Origin: Paenibacillus lignilyticus
Lineage (GTDB): Bacteria > Bacillota > Bacilli > Paenibacillales > Paenibacillaceae
Direction: 5' to 3'
DNA: 64,000 nucleotides
Assembly: GCF_017942085.1 (NCBI RefSeq)
Contig: NZ_JAGKSP010000003.1
Span: forward strand, 1 to 64,000
The position numbers were made by a program, and so were the translations under genes. A model generated the notes under the pieces. It was not told where the DNA came from, did not search any database, and was given only the letters and a program-made list of their open reading frames with translations. Below, piece after piece: positions 1 to 8,090 of the stretch. Within the stretch, counting starts at the first letter, position 1, and every line of letters starts with the position of its first letter.

Positions 1-213
1 AAAAAAAAACTCCAGGATGCGACGGTAACTCGTCTCCGCTGTATCGAAGACGATTTCGATCCCCTCCGCATGAGTGCCATGGTTGCGATAGGTCGCGTTC
101 GGAGTGTCACCGCCAGTATAGCCGACGCGAGTCGAGACGACGCCCGGAAGCTTGCGGATCAAGTCTTGCATTCCCCAGAAGCATCCCCCAGCGAGTACAG
201 CGCGCTGATGCAT
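1..213 (-). CDS. msrA: Peptide methionine sulfoxide reductase MsrA, C-terminus outside window
   Basis: Reduces methionine-S-sulfoxide in oxidised proteins and free methionine in the cytoplasm, using a cysteine nucleophile. The visible 71 codons begin at an ATG preceded by TTGAGGAGG and contain the GCFWG catalytic motif at about residues 10-14, followed by [12 protein letters not shown] and the [10 protein letters not shown] block typical of MsrA. The gene runs off the left edge at the conserved L-E-F-F-F stretch, so about 60 percent of the protein is missing here. A short frame resembling the C-terminal end of MsrB ends just upstream, so msrB and msrA may once have been an operon. The family call is secure; the rest of the gene cannot be judged. 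Confidence 0.93.
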   Translation of the reverse strand, partial: MHQRAVLAGGCFWGMQDLIRKLPGVVSTRVGYTGGDTPNATYRNHGTHAEGIEIVFDTAETSYRRILEFFF

Positions 214-214
214 G

Positions 215-307
215 TTAAACCTCCTCAACCAGATCAAGATATTTGCCGAAGCCCTCGCTCTCCATGTCGTCGCGATAAACGATCGGCATCGTGAAATCAT
301 CAACCAT
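215..307 (-). pseudogene. Possible MsrB C-terminal remnant
   Basis: A 30-codon frame ends one base before the msrA start and includes the msrA ribosome site. Its end, [11 protein letters not shown], resembles the C-terminal E-E-E-G-Y-G-E-Y-L-K-L of MsrB proteins. There is no good ribosome site at its ATG and a stop lies a few codons upstream, so I read it as the tail of a lost msrB. A chance frame is a real alternative. Confidence 0.35.
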
Positions 308-786
308 TATACCCGCGGTATGCGTGACTCAAACCTCCCTGCCGTTAATTGAGAAAACGGCAGTTGTATGGCAGCTGCCGTTTTTATTCTTGATTCTCCT
401 GTGTTACCTTTTGTTTCGTAGACCATACACCGCAGATCTTCATGTATCTATGTTCTTGTCCTCCGACATCTGTTCGTTAGCGTAACGAAAAAAGGAACAG
501 CTGCCGTCGGCAAACTGCTCCAAGATGCAATGAACTATCGTTCCCCGTAAGTTAAGCGCAAAAGCCTCTTAAGCTGTAAGACATCAGTTTATTAATAGTC
601 CATTTTCTTTTAGAGTTCAACGAACGGTACCCTAGCTATTTGTTTTTCTCCTGGCTAACGTTATTAGTTGTCTCAAATAACTTATCCCATAATCCCATAA
701 TTATCACCAATCGCTCTTGACCCAATTATCTTTCTTTATGAAATTGAATCAGTTTTTATATGCAGTTGATTGTCGTATACTGCAAA
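308..786. other. Intergenic region with hairpins and repeats
   Basis: No intact gene is visible. The stretch holds a strong hairpin at 352-388, one copy of the ATGTTCTTGTCC repeat motif (441-462), a second hairpin (484-521) related to one at 4467-4510, and the motif GAACTATCGTTCCCCGTAAG (533-552). On the minus strand, 636-698 encodes a 20-residue frame starting MGLWDKLFETTNN, which looks like the beginning of a protein cut short; it has no clear ribosome site. The rest is AT-rich and featureless to me. Confidence 0.6.
352..388. terminator. Hairpin terminator AAAACGGCAG / CTGCCGTTTT
   Basis: Inverted repeat of ten bases (AAAACGGCAG, 354-363; CTGCCGTTTT on the other side) with T-rich flanks. 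The same arm sequence, preceded by the same TTGAGA context, recurs at 4151-4190, so it is probably part of a dispersed element as well as a terminator. Confidence 0.6.
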
Positions 787-1572
787 TTACCAAGCTGAAG
801 CTCCACCGTCAACGGCATAGTTAACACCAGTAATATATGCTGCTCGGTCAGAAGCAAGGAAGGCCGCAAGTTCTACAATTTCCTCAGGTTGACCAAAGCG
901 CTTGAGAAGAGTTTTACTTGTTATTGCATTCCTAGCTGCTTGATTATCGCCGAGATCTCGGTCACTGGCTGGAGTTAGAACCGGACCGGAACTAATGGCC
1001 ACCGCACGGATTCCATGACTTGCTCCTTCAAGCGCTAGCTGTCTTGTCATGCCGATGACACCAGCTTTCGCAGCACAGTGCGCAACCATAGGAGGGGTCT
1101 CGCCCGCAATCATCCCTGCCACGGACGCAATGTTAATGATCACTCCGCCGCCGCGATTGACTAGGTGGGGCCATGCATACTTGGACATAAAGAAAGGAAT
1201 ATCGAGTTCGCCGGCTATGGTGATCCGCCAATCCTCTATAGAGAAATCAGGCATTGGACCAAATCGTTGCATCGCTGCATTGTTGTAAAGCACGTCCAGT
1301 CCACCGTATGCGGCAACTGCTTCTTCTACTAGTTTTTTTGCTTGTTCGGGGTCGGTCAGATTAATTGGCGCGATTCCTGACATCTCACCACCTGCGCTTT
1401 TTACAAGTTCCACAGTCTCGTTATTGGCATCCACGTTGATATCACAACCTATGACTTTTGCTCCTTCACGCGCAAAAGTCAGTGCTGCAACTCGCCCCAT
1501 ACCTCCACCCGTACCAGTAATTAATACAATTTTATTTTCAAGTGTTCCTCTTTGAGAATGTTGGCTGTTCAT
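787..1572 (-). CDS. SDR-family oxidoreductase with His in place of the catalytic Tyr
   Basis: Predicted NAD(P)-dependent short-chain dehydrogenase, 261 residues, cytoplasmic. The start at 1572 is chosen because AGGAGG lies seven bases upstream; a longer frame to 1617 lacks such a site. Visible motifs are the dinucleotide-binding TGTGGGMG (residues 19-26), NNAA (97-100) and the active-site Ser in NIAS (150). Where classical SDRs have Y-x-x-x-K, this protein has H-C-A-A-K (His165, Lys169); the codon is clearly CAC. The C-terminal D-G-G-A-S end is normal. The substitution may mean altered chemistry or a subfamily that uses another acid. A broken DoxX gene lies immediately upstream on the same strand. 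Substrate unknown. Confidence 0.85.
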   Translation of the reverse strand: MNSQHSQRGTLENKIVLITGTGGGMGRVAALTFAREGAKVIGCDINVDANNETVELVKSAGGEMSGIAPINLTDPEQAKKLVEEAVAAYGGLDVLYNNAAMQRFGPMPDFSIEDWRITIAGELDIPFFMSKYAWPHLVNRGGGVIINIASVAGMIAGETPPMVAHCAAKAGVIGMTRQLALEGASHGIRAVAISSGPVLTPASDRDLGDNQAARNAITSKTLLKRFGQPEEIVELAAFLASDRAAYITGVNYAVDGGASAW

Positions 1573-1613
1573 AATCATTCCTCCTAATTTTGTGATTGGC
1601 ATCGTCATCTGCT

Positions 1614-1909
1614 TCACGCTGTCAGTAATTCGCAGATGCGTAAAGATGCCCCGAGCATCCTAACAATAATAATTAAACTGCCCCAAGCGGCTAATGTTAC
1701 ATCCCAAATGCCCGCAATAACCAATATCGCAGAAATGACTTCTATAATTCCTGTCAAGATTCTAAACCAGCCGGGATATCCATAATGCTGAAAACCTTCA
1801 ACAATGCTGAAAACCTTCAACCAATTGTTGTAACCGGAATTTCAAAACCCGAACATAAGGAATCCTGAACCTAAAATAGTCTGGAGAGAATAATGGACGA
1901 AATATGCAT
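1614..1909 (-). pseudogene. Frameshifted DoxX-family membrane protein
   Basis: Three pieces in different frames read as one DoxX-like protein: MHISSIILSRLF from the ATG at 1909, then LGSGFLMFGF, then KFRLQQLVEGFQHYGYP and three hydrophobic helices to the stop at 1614. The shift before YGYP is explained by a 19-bp tandem duplication (GAAGGTTTTCAGCATTGTT, twice between about 1783 and 1822). An uninterrupted 68-codon frame survives only because the duplication created a new start context. The C-terminal end also looks shorter than usual for the family. DoxX-like proteins are small integral membrane proteins of poorly known function. Confidence 0.7.
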
Positions 1910-1959
1910 GACTTTCTCTCCCCTGTTTTTCTCTCTGTAAATATTAATTACTCTTGATC

Positions 1960-3009
1960 TTACTTATTGCTGTCCCATTTACCGACCTCTTCGCGAACTC
2001 GAGGAGCTACTTCCTTACCTAACAGCTCTATCGCCTTCAATACATCCTCATGCGGCATCGTACCGACGGGCAAATGCAGGAAGAATCGCGTAAATCCTAA
2101 GTGCTTGCTCATGAAAATAATTTTATTAGCTACCGTTTCGGAGTCTCCGACATACAATGCGCCTTCCAAGGTGCTACTGTCATCGAATTGTGAACGGGTG
2201 TATTGGCCCCAACCACGCTCTCTCGCAAAGTAATTAAACGAGGCTTGGGTAGACGGAAAATACTTCTCGACCGCAAGTGAGTTGCTTTCGCCAACATAGC
2301 CAAGTGAATGCACAGCAATTTTTAATTTTGATACATCATGTCCCGCAAGTGCCGCAGCCTTTTTATAAAGTGGTACGAGCGGTGCGAATCGCAATGGGCT
2401 CCCGCCAATAATCGCGAGCACAAGCGGTAATCCGAGTTCGCCTGCTCGGATTACCGATTCCGGATTCCCTCCGCTTCCAAGCCAAACAGGCAAAGGGTTT
2501 TGCACAGGCCGAGGGTATATGCCTAGGTTCGTAAAGGCTGGTCGGAACCCTCCTTTCCAAGTGACTTTCTCCGATTCCCTCAATTTTAATAAGAGGTCTA
2601 ATTTCTCTTCAAAAAGCTGGTCATAATCTTTTAAGTCATAACCAAACAGCGGGAAAGCATCAACCATAGAGCCTCGACCAGCGATTATCTCAGCTCGTCC
2701 GTTCGATAAACCATCGAGCGTGGCAAATTGCTGGAATAAACGGACAGGATCTGCAGCAGAAAGTACGGTTACCGAGCTCGTCAAGCGGATTCTTTTAGTC
2801 ATTGGCGCCGCTGCCGCTAAAATGACGGCAGTTGCAGAATCCCCAAATTCCTTGCGATGATGCTCTCCGACCCCAAATATATCTAGCCCTACCTGATCCG
2901 CAAGAATAATTTCCTCTACAACCTGACGCAATCGCTCAGCATGACTGATCGTTTCTCCCGTGTGAGCATCCGGAGTTGTTTCGACAAAAGTATCAACACC
3001 TATTTCCAT
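1960..3009 (-). CDS. LLM-class flavin-dependent oxidoreductase (luciferase-like)
   Basis: Predicted FMN- or F420-type monooxygenase of the bacterial luciferase superfamily, 349 residues, cytoplasmic. The N-terminus MEIGVDTF, the G-V-G-E-H-H motif near residue 47 and the N-G-R-A-E-I-I-A-G-R-G-S block near residue 105 are typical of the alkanal monooxygenase-like group. AAGGAGG sits seven to eight bases before the ATG. A decayed MarR-type regulator lies directly upstream in the same orientation, which hints that this gene was once under MarR control. The substrate cannot be inferred. Confidence 0.9.
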   Translation of the reverse strand: MEIGVDTFVETTPDAHTGETISHAERLRQVVEEIILADQVGLDIFGVGEHHRKEFGDSATAVILAAAAPMTKRIRLTSSVTVLSAADPVRLFQQFATLDGLSNGRAEIIAGRGSMVDAFPLFGYDLKDYDQLFEEKLDLLLKLRESEKVTWKGGFRPAFTNLGIYPRPVQNPLPVWLGSGGNPESVIRAGELGLPLVLAIIGGSPLRFAPLVPLYKKAAALAGHDVSKLKIAVHSLGYVGESNSLAVEKYFPSTQASFNYFARERGWGQYTRSQFDDSSTLEGALYVGDSETVANKIIFMSKHLGFTRFFLHLPVGTMPHEDVLKAIELLGKEVAPRVREEVGKWDSNK

Positions 3010-3048
3010 GATTAAATCCTCCTTGTTAGTTACATGATCTAAAAGAAA

Positions 3049-3300
3049 TTATTTTCTATTAGGATCGGATTCCCCAGTACTTGCAGGACTTTCGCGATTT
3101 TTAATTCCATAACCAATTTTCTTCATCACGCGTATAAGCTCAAGCTTCTCTTCTCCCGCAGCATAGGATAAATTGTCAGAAATCAATCGAACATGCTTTG
3201 GAAAGATGTTATGAAAATAGCTCCCCCCTCACTCGTTAACGAAAACTTTGTTTTTCGACGGTCTCCTGGGATAGGAATTCGTTCCACGAGCCCTTAAAAA
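3049..3300 (-). pseudogene. MarR-type regulator remnant (C-terminal half)
   Basis: The minus strand reads R-R-P-S-K-N-K-V-F-V-N-E, a TGA stop, then G-G-S-Y-F-H-N-I-F-P-K-H-V-R-L and a C-terminal helix to the stop at 3049. This matches the wing and dimerisation helix of MarR proteins (..LTEEG..F..IFP.HV..). The in-frame stop and the missing N-terminal DNA-binding helices show that the gene is dead. Its position just upstream of the LLM monooxygenase suggests it was the local regulator. Confidence 0.6.
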
Positions 3301-3309
3301 CTAGGTATC

Positions 3310-3337
3310 CTAATGTTAGTTATTCTAATGTTAGTTA
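3310..3337. promoter_or_regulatory. 13-bp direct repeat, possible former operator
   Basis: CTAATGTTAGTTA occurs at 3310-3322 and again at 3325-3337, perfect copies at a 15-bp period. TTAGTTA-like half-sites are common in MarR operators, and the repeat sits just upstream of the decayed MarR gene, so it may be its former binding site. This is inference from position and sequence. Confidence 0.35.
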
Positions 3338-3412
3338 ATTTATCTGTCAACCTGTAACTTATGAGCCGAACATTATTATAAAAATAACTAGGAAAATGTG
3401 GAAAACAATAAA

Positions 3413-3448
3413 GCGGAACAAACTCAATGTAGTTTGTTCCGCTTTTTT
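3413..3448 (+). terminator. Rho-independent terminator
   Basis: A perfect 12-base stem (GCGGAACAAACT, 3413-3424; AGTTTGTTCCGC, 3431-3442) with a six-base loop and a T run. No plus-strand gene lies upstream in this window, so its gene is missing or it serves the minus strand. Confidence 0.7.
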
Positions 3449-3697
3449 CTTATATGCCTCGTTACGAATGGCCAACTTATTCTCACATTCATACAAAATA
3501 TCACATATTGAAACTAAACCGCTCATTCGCCGGCTGCCGTTATGTCTTGTGGAGATAGCGTACCCGTTAGCTTCATGAATTTTCTACATAAGATCTTAAT
3601 CTCTAATTATATTGAAATCCCACATATGCCTTGAAGAGTTCTCCCTCTCTCTATCATATAGATATAGAATGTTAAGTTAAAAGGAGATGGATGAACG

Positions 3698-4093
3698 ATG
3701 GATATCCCGATTACCGGTTTCATTGTGCATAACGGCTATTCCGATGAGGATCATACTCACATTCTCTACTTAACAAGCTGGGATGGCAAACCGATGCATG
3801 TACATGATTTCTCAGGAGTCACTTCTGTGGAAATAGGTCATCATCATCAATATGCCGGCACAACGGAACCTGCACCTTCCGGCGTACAGCATTGCCACTA
3901 TTACTGCACGGTAACTTCCGTAAACAGCGGACATAAGCACACGATTAAAGGTACGACAGGCCCTGCCCTCCCGTTATCCGGAGGCGGTCATTATCATTAT
4001 TTCGAAGGTTGCACTACGGTTGATGGTTTGACACCGCATGCACATTTCTATTGTGGACATACGGGTAATGCAATTGCCGATAGTCGCTGCTGA
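3698..4093 (+). CDS. YmaF-family histidine-rich protein
   Basis: A 131-residue protein with dense His motifs (DHTH, GHHHQY, HCHYY, GHKH, GHYHY, PHAHF) spaced in about four repeats, each alternating with T-S-V or T-T-x-x-G blocks. This arrangement matches the YmaF family of Bacillus, whose function is not established. The His spacing suggests metal binding, which is inference. AAGGAG lies 10-12 bases upstream of the ATG. No signal peptide or membrane segment is visible. It is monocistronic, followed by a hairpin at 4151-4190. Confidence 0.85.
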   Translation: MDIPITGFIVHNGYSDEDHTHILYLTSWDGKPMHVHDFSGVTSVEIGHHHQYAGTTEPAPSGVQHCHYYCTVTSVNSGHKHTIKGTTGPALPLSGGGHYHYFEGCTTVDGLTPHAHFYCGHTGNAIADSRC

Positions 4094-4140
4094 TTGGAGC
4101 ATAGAATGAATAGCAGAACGACAACCACAAAGATGAACTA

Positions 4141-4220
4141 CCTGTTAGTTGAGAAAACGGCAGCCTATATTCCTCGGCTGCCATTTCTTCGTGTTTATTG
4201 AGCTATCGTTTCCCGTTAGC
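4141..4220. repeat. Hairpin plus CCGTTAGC dispersed element
   Basis: TTAGTTGAGAAAACGGCAGCC ... GGCTGCC forms a hairpin resembling 338-390, and is followed by ATTGAGCTATCGTTTCCCGTTAGC (4197-4220). The trailing motif recurs in variant form at 533-552 and, less well, at 3548-3580. The combination suggests a mobile or regulatory short repeat that can also act as a terminator for the YmaF gene. Confidence 0.5.
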
Positions 4221-4466
4221 CATTCATGCATCTCTTCTTTGCACCACAGAGCATGAAAGTTAATTCGTCCTTTCATGGTAGTTGAATCTGTAATCATTAC
4301 CCAATCCTAACGCAAAGATAAGTCTAACTGTCTTGTACAGCATTCAACAAAACCCCAGCCTCAAGATCCTTTCCAATATAAACTCCTTTGTCAGTCAGAT
4401 GTTGATAACCACCACCATGATCCGTTAACACATTCTGGTATTGAGCATAATGCCCCATTACTTCAA

Positions 4467-4510
4467 TGAAAACAAGGAGCAGCTGCTGGTGGCAAACTGC
4501 TCCTTGTTTC
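4467..4510. repeat. Hairpin repeat related to 484-521
   Basis: AACAAGGAGCAGCTGCTGG ... CAAACTGCTCCTTGTTT forms a stem whose sequence is close to AAAGGAACAGCTGCCGTCGG ... CAAACTGCTCC at 484-521. Two similar hairpins in separate intergenic regions point to a short dispersed repeat. Confidence 0.45.
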
Positions 4511-4553
4511 GTCATCTATTGTGTTCCATTAGTGGAACACTACCTAAGATTCT

Positions 4554-4715
4554 TTATTCATAAATTTTGGATGCATATAAAATATCAGCTAACACTTTCC
4601 ACGTTGGTTGCTCTGGTATGGACTGATTAGTGTTTACATAGTAACTTTCCATTCCTTCTATCCATGCTTCCATCGCTTCAAGGTAACTCTCTAATGTTGG
4701 GTTAGAGTGTCTCGT
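4554..4715 (-). pseudogene. DUF7660-like C-terminal remnant
   Basis: The minus strand encodes T-L-E-S-Y-L-E-A-M-E-A-W-I-E-G-M, then YYVNTNQSIPEQPTWKVLAD and ILYASKIYE before a stop at 4554. I recognise the P-x-x-P-x-W-x-x-x-A-D-I-L-x-A-x-x-x-Y-E ending of the small DUF7660 family. No start codon is present; the frame runs into a CGTTAGCGCAAT repeat motif, so the 5' part is gone. Confidence 0.5.
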
Positions 4716-4730
4716 TAGCGCAATACATGC

Positions 4731-4792
4731 TATATGTAAGCGTCAAATTACCGCCATCTTGAACAAGGAGTGCTATTTGACGCTTACATATA
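4731..4792. repeat. Perfect 18-bp inverted repeat
   Basis: TATATGTAAGCGTCAAAT (4731-4748) is repeated exactly in inverted orientation at 4775-4792, separated by 26 bases. There is no T run, so it is not an ordinary terminator. It could be an operator, a cruciform-forming site or the ends of a minimal element. Confidence 0.8.
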
Positions 4793-4894
4793 ATCGGATT
4801 TTCTAACGATCTCGGTTATACTTTTCTAACAAAGTGATAACCGGATAACCCCTTGGTTAAGATGTGATGAAAGGACTATGCCCCATTTCAAAAT

Positions 4895-4931
4895 AAAATA
4901 AAACCCCCAACTTTCTATTAGCAAAGTTGGG
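4895..4931 (-). terminator. Terminator, minus strand
   Basis: CCCAACTTT (4906-4914) pairs with AAAGTTGGG (4923-4931); on the minus strand the stem is followed by a GGTTTTATTTTATTTT tract. It lies about 320 bases beyond the end of the carotenoid oxygenase gene, the nearest minus-strand gene upstream of it. Confidence 0.55.
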
Positions 4932-5250
4932 AAGAATTTGAATTGTGCTGCTGTTTGCCATAATATAGTCATTTACCGATTAATGATATTTTTTTGGTTT
5001 ATATTTAGATTTTTATAATTTTATATCGAATTCTCTCTGTTTAGTCTGAATTTACTTAGTACTTTTTGCTGGAAGTAGTTTTTTTGGATCTGACACTTTT
5101 TCTATGGTAAAAGCAAATACAGATATTTGCTTCATTTGGATTTGAAACATTAGATTTTTTTATAAGGAAAATCAATAATCTAATTTCCAATAGGAAACAT
5201 TGTATTTTTCCAATAAACTCCTTCCTTCTTTAATTCAACCTGACCGTTAA

Positions 5251-6648
5251 TTACATATACTGCTCCCCAGTGAATATCCCGTGAAATCCAAATGGAATAT
5301 GATGTGTCACATCCGCTCTTCCCAGTTCTTCGAAGGTTTGTGCATCTAGGACGAGCAGGAAAGAATGTGAATTGCGACCATCCAGAACAACCGATAATAC
5401 AACACCATCATCCTCATCGCTTGAATTCGGTCGCTGAACGAAAATCGGTTCGCCTGGATAGCACCCGTCTTGACGCCAAATTGTTGTCGTACCTCTCTGC
5501 AAATCTGCCTTGGCCAATTGATTCGGGTAATTCTCGTAATGATCCTTGTTTGTACTAATTCCATAAGCGTATCGGTAAGATTTACCACTATATCGGCCAT
5601 AATTGATTCTCGGAAGATCAATAGATGCCGGAGAAATCACTTCGTAAGAAACATTTCGTGAATCAAACTTCACCGTATATCTACGCAATTGAACGAAAAT
5701 AGGCTCACCCGTTTTCCCCTTCAAATTGCTTACTTGCAAATGGTTTATTGTCTTGGCATCTTCTAGTGCGCAAATATCCAATACCAGTCCTCCATTGATC
5801 TCGAAAGCATTCACGTGATGAAAAGAGAAGAAAGCTTCGGCTTCGAATGTTTTCAGAATGATCCCATCTGACTTGCGCACAACGCGGAACAGCGTTCCAT
5901 GATCCGGCTTCCATGTAAAATTTTCGATCAGTGTTTTTTGTTCGTTGGCCAGATCTCGAGGATCGATCACAAGCGGAAATTCCGTGATGATGACGTAATT
6001 TTCCGTGTTTGCAAAGCTGTGCATATAAGCTGGTCGATCCGTCCGAACCGAGGCAATCAGATCTCGCTTGCGGCTATGTGGAGCTACCGAATACAAGTTA
6101 TACGCATGCTTGCGCCCGAATTCAGTCGTGAAGTTGATGTAACGTCCGGTCTGCAAATCATAATGCGGATGGGCAGTCGTCAACTGACCGCCCAGACTGT
6201 CGTCAAAATTGAATACGTCCACGGTTTCTAGATTAACCGGATTGAATTCTATAATACCAGGCGTTTCGGATAGAGCCATAAAACGGTCGTCTAGAATGGC
6301 TACATTAATATTCGTATTATTGGCGTACTTAATTCTGGTGCCGCCCTTTGAGCCAAAACCGGTATTGAATTGTCCCTTTTCCAGCGTCGAGTAGTAAGCA
6401 TTCGATCTCAAGTATCGGTTCGAGTAAATCACGTTGCCCTCGCAAAAAGAAAATTTATGCAGCATGGCAAGTCCATCGAACCAATGCGTATGCCAACCCA
6501 AGTTTTCATTTGCAGAGAATTTGGCTGGACCATTTCGGAACAAAGTACCGTTTAACCAATAAGGGATGCGACCTTGCGTTTTCAGCGGTACGGCGTTTTG
6601 TTCGTGATCCAGGTTCGAAAAACCTGATTTGAATAGTTGTTCGCTCAT
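5251..6648 (-). CDS. Carotenoid cleavage oxygenase family protein
   Basis: Predicted non-haem iron dioxygenase of the RPE65/carotenoid cleavage family, 465 residues, expected to split a polyene or stilbene-type double bond. The four iron-binding His are visible in their normal contexts: T-A-H-P-H (His160), Y-M-H-S-F (210), F-H-H-V-N-A-F (277 or 278) and F-G-F-H-G (456). The N-terminal L-N-G-T-L-F-R-N-G-P motif is also typical. No carotenoid or retinal biosynthesis gene is present in the window, so the substrate may be dietary, plant-derived or aromatic. A PadR regulator lies 88 bases upstream in the same direction. PadR proteins often answer phenolic compounds, which would fit a lignostilbene-type substrate, but that is inference. 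Confidence 0.9.
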   Translation of the reverse strand: MSEQLFKSGFSNLDHEQNAVPLKTQGRIPYWLNGTLFRNGPAKFSANENLGWHTHWFDGLAMLHKFSFCEGNVIYSNRYLRSNAYYSTLEKGQFNTGFGSKGGTRIKYANNTNINVAILDDRFMALSETPGIIEFNPVNLETVDVFNFDDSLGGQLTTAHPHYDLQTGRYINFTTEFGRKHAYNLYSVAPHSRKRDLIASVRTDRPAYMHSFANTENYVIITEFPLVIDPRDLANEQKTLIENFTWKPDHGTLFRVVRKSDGIILKTFEAEAFFSFHHVNAFEINGGLVLDICALEDAKTINHLQVSNLKGKTGEPIFVQLRRYTVKFDSRNVSYEVISPASIDLPRINYGRYSGKSYRYAYGISTNKDHYENYPNQLAKADLQRGTTTIWRQDGCYPGEPIFVQRPNSSDEDDGVVLSVVLDGRNSHSFLLVLDAQTFEELGRADVTHHIPFGFHGIFTGEQYM

Positions 6649-6736
6649 CTTTGGTTCACTCCATTCTTAAGCTTCAGACATCGCACGAAGTAAGAACTAG
6701 ATTGTGGATACCTAAATTTGTCAATAATTGGATTGA

Positions 6737-7270
6737 CTATTTCTTCTTTTCAACCACTGTTAAAATGCTCTTTATTTTTTGAATAAACGAATCATAATGA
6801 ATTAAACCTAGCTCAATACACGATTTCTGGAATATGAGCGGCGAATCCTCATACTGCTCATATTTTTCATTCAGCTTGTCATACAGGTCTTGATATTCTC
6901 TCAAAGCTTGGCAGAGCAACATTTCCATCGTTTCTCTGGTGGCCATGTCGCCGAAATACAATCGCATTAAGAAATCAGAATTAGACACTTCTTTTTCCAA
7001 AGGTGCGTTCAAATATTCCTGGAAGCGTTCAACTCCGGTATCGGTTATGTTGTAAATGTTTTTATCCGGTTTGCCTTCTTGTTTCACGATTTTTTTTGTA
7101 ATCAGATATTCCGTCTCCATTTTTCTTAATGTTGGATATATCGTACCGAAGCTGGCATCGAAGAAGAAGGAGAACCGCTCTTCGAAATAACGCTTAATTT
7201 CGTATCCAGAATGAGGACCTGAATTTAGAATTCCGAGAATGACGCCTTGGATTTTCAAAATATACCGCAC
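6737..7270 (-). CDS. PadR-family transcriptional regulator
   Basis: A 177-residue PadR protein: the N-terminal winged helix (I-L-G-I-L-N-S-G-P-H-S-G-Y-E-I-K, then F-G-T-I-Y-P-T-L-R-K-M-E) is followed by the long coiled-coil C-terminal dimerisation region (about residues 95-177). The listed start is GTG at 7270, but GGAAGG is too close to it; a TTG four codons later (7258) has better spacing and aligns with the usual M-x-x-Q-x-x-I-L-G start. It probably represses itself and the downstream carotenoid oxygenase. An AT-rich palindrome ATATCGATAT lies further upstream near 7547, a possible site. Confidence 0.9.
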   Translation of the reverse strand: MRYILKIQGVILGILNSGPHSGYEIKRYFEERFSFFFDASFGTIYPTLRKMETEYLITKKIVKQEGKPDKNIYNITDTGVERFQEYLNAPLEKEVSNSDFLMRLYFGDMATRETMEMLLCQALREYQDLYDKLNEKYEQYEDSPLIFQKSCIELGLIHYDSFIQKIKSILTVVEKKK

Positions 7271-8000
7271 CTTCCTATCCTATATTGACTATAAAGTAAC
7301 CGATTTATGAGCAGTCCATTTGTGTGCTCCTTGCAGCATGCGGTCAGAACAACCGCGATTAGTGTGGCAATTCCAGATAAAAGAACCTTGCAAAGTCAGA
7401 TCAAGCGACATCGCGGCGATCTTGGCGTTCAGCAATGAATTTCAGGCTTGCCGGAATTGGCGTTGATCATACCTTTAGTAACTGTTCGAATAGAATGATT
7501 GTCTCCCCTTATATCGTTCTGTCATATTAATAATTATAATATAGCATATCGATATATAAATCACTAAGGAATATTATGGCTTCAATGTTTGTCTACTAGG
7601 ATTTGAATCGAGCCAACACGATGAGGGAGTTGCTCCATATCTTCTCAGGAATTGTGCAGTTCATGAGATTACTCGGCAATTTTGAGATTCTGACCGCCAG
7701 GTTCTCCAGACAGTCGGACTGAAACTATTGATTTCAAAAAACCAGAAGCTTTGTCCTTGGTAGGTACACAATTTTTCCCCGCCTAAGATCCGTCAGATTG
7801 ACGTCATCGGAATCTACCTGGAGAAAGAGCTGGAAATGCAGGTTTATTTTTTAAAGTATATTTCAAAAAATATCCTTCTTATGGAAAAAGGTAATGTCTG
7901 CTATAGTTAACTCCGCGGAAAGATGGGGACCAAGAACGGGGTGATAAGGAAGAAGAATACGAAGTGAGTTTAATTAAATTCTAAAGGAGGAAAATGGTTT

Positions 8001-8090
8001 ATGAATATTAAACAAACGATTTTTGGGGATAACCCGAAATATAAGCTATCCCACAACCCAATGCTCCGAATCCCACAGCTCCTTCTATAA
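8001..8090 (+). CDS. Short ORF with strong ribosome site, unknown
   Basis: A 29-residue frame starting MNIKQTIFGDNPKY has AAAGGAGG about 9-10 bases upstream of its ATG, a strong site. I do not recognise the peptide. It overlaps the end of a minus-strand frame, so only one of the two is likely to be meaningful. It may be the truncated start of a former gene upstream of the alpha/beta hydrolase. Confidence 0.3.
   Translation: MNIKQTIFGDNPKYKLSHNPMLRIPQLLL

Larger units (their letters stand above)
4094..5250. other. Gene-poor region with repeats and gene remnants
   Basis: No intact gene is convincing. Besides the separately listed hairpin element (4141-4220), DUF7660 remnant (4554-4715), inverted repeat (4731-4792) and terminator (4895-4931), a minus-strand frame at 4324-4466 reads E-V-M-G-H-Y-A-Q-Y ... 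D-H-G-G-G-Y-Q-H and looks like a protein tail I cannot name; its upstream part (4467-4515) is only a hairpin. From 4960 to 5230 the DNA is very AT-rich with no structure I can interpret. Confidence 0.5.

Noticed and set aside
3396-3578. Plus-strand frame of 60 codons
   Set aside because: Its first part is a terminator hairpin and its end contains a repeat motif, so it is not a gene.
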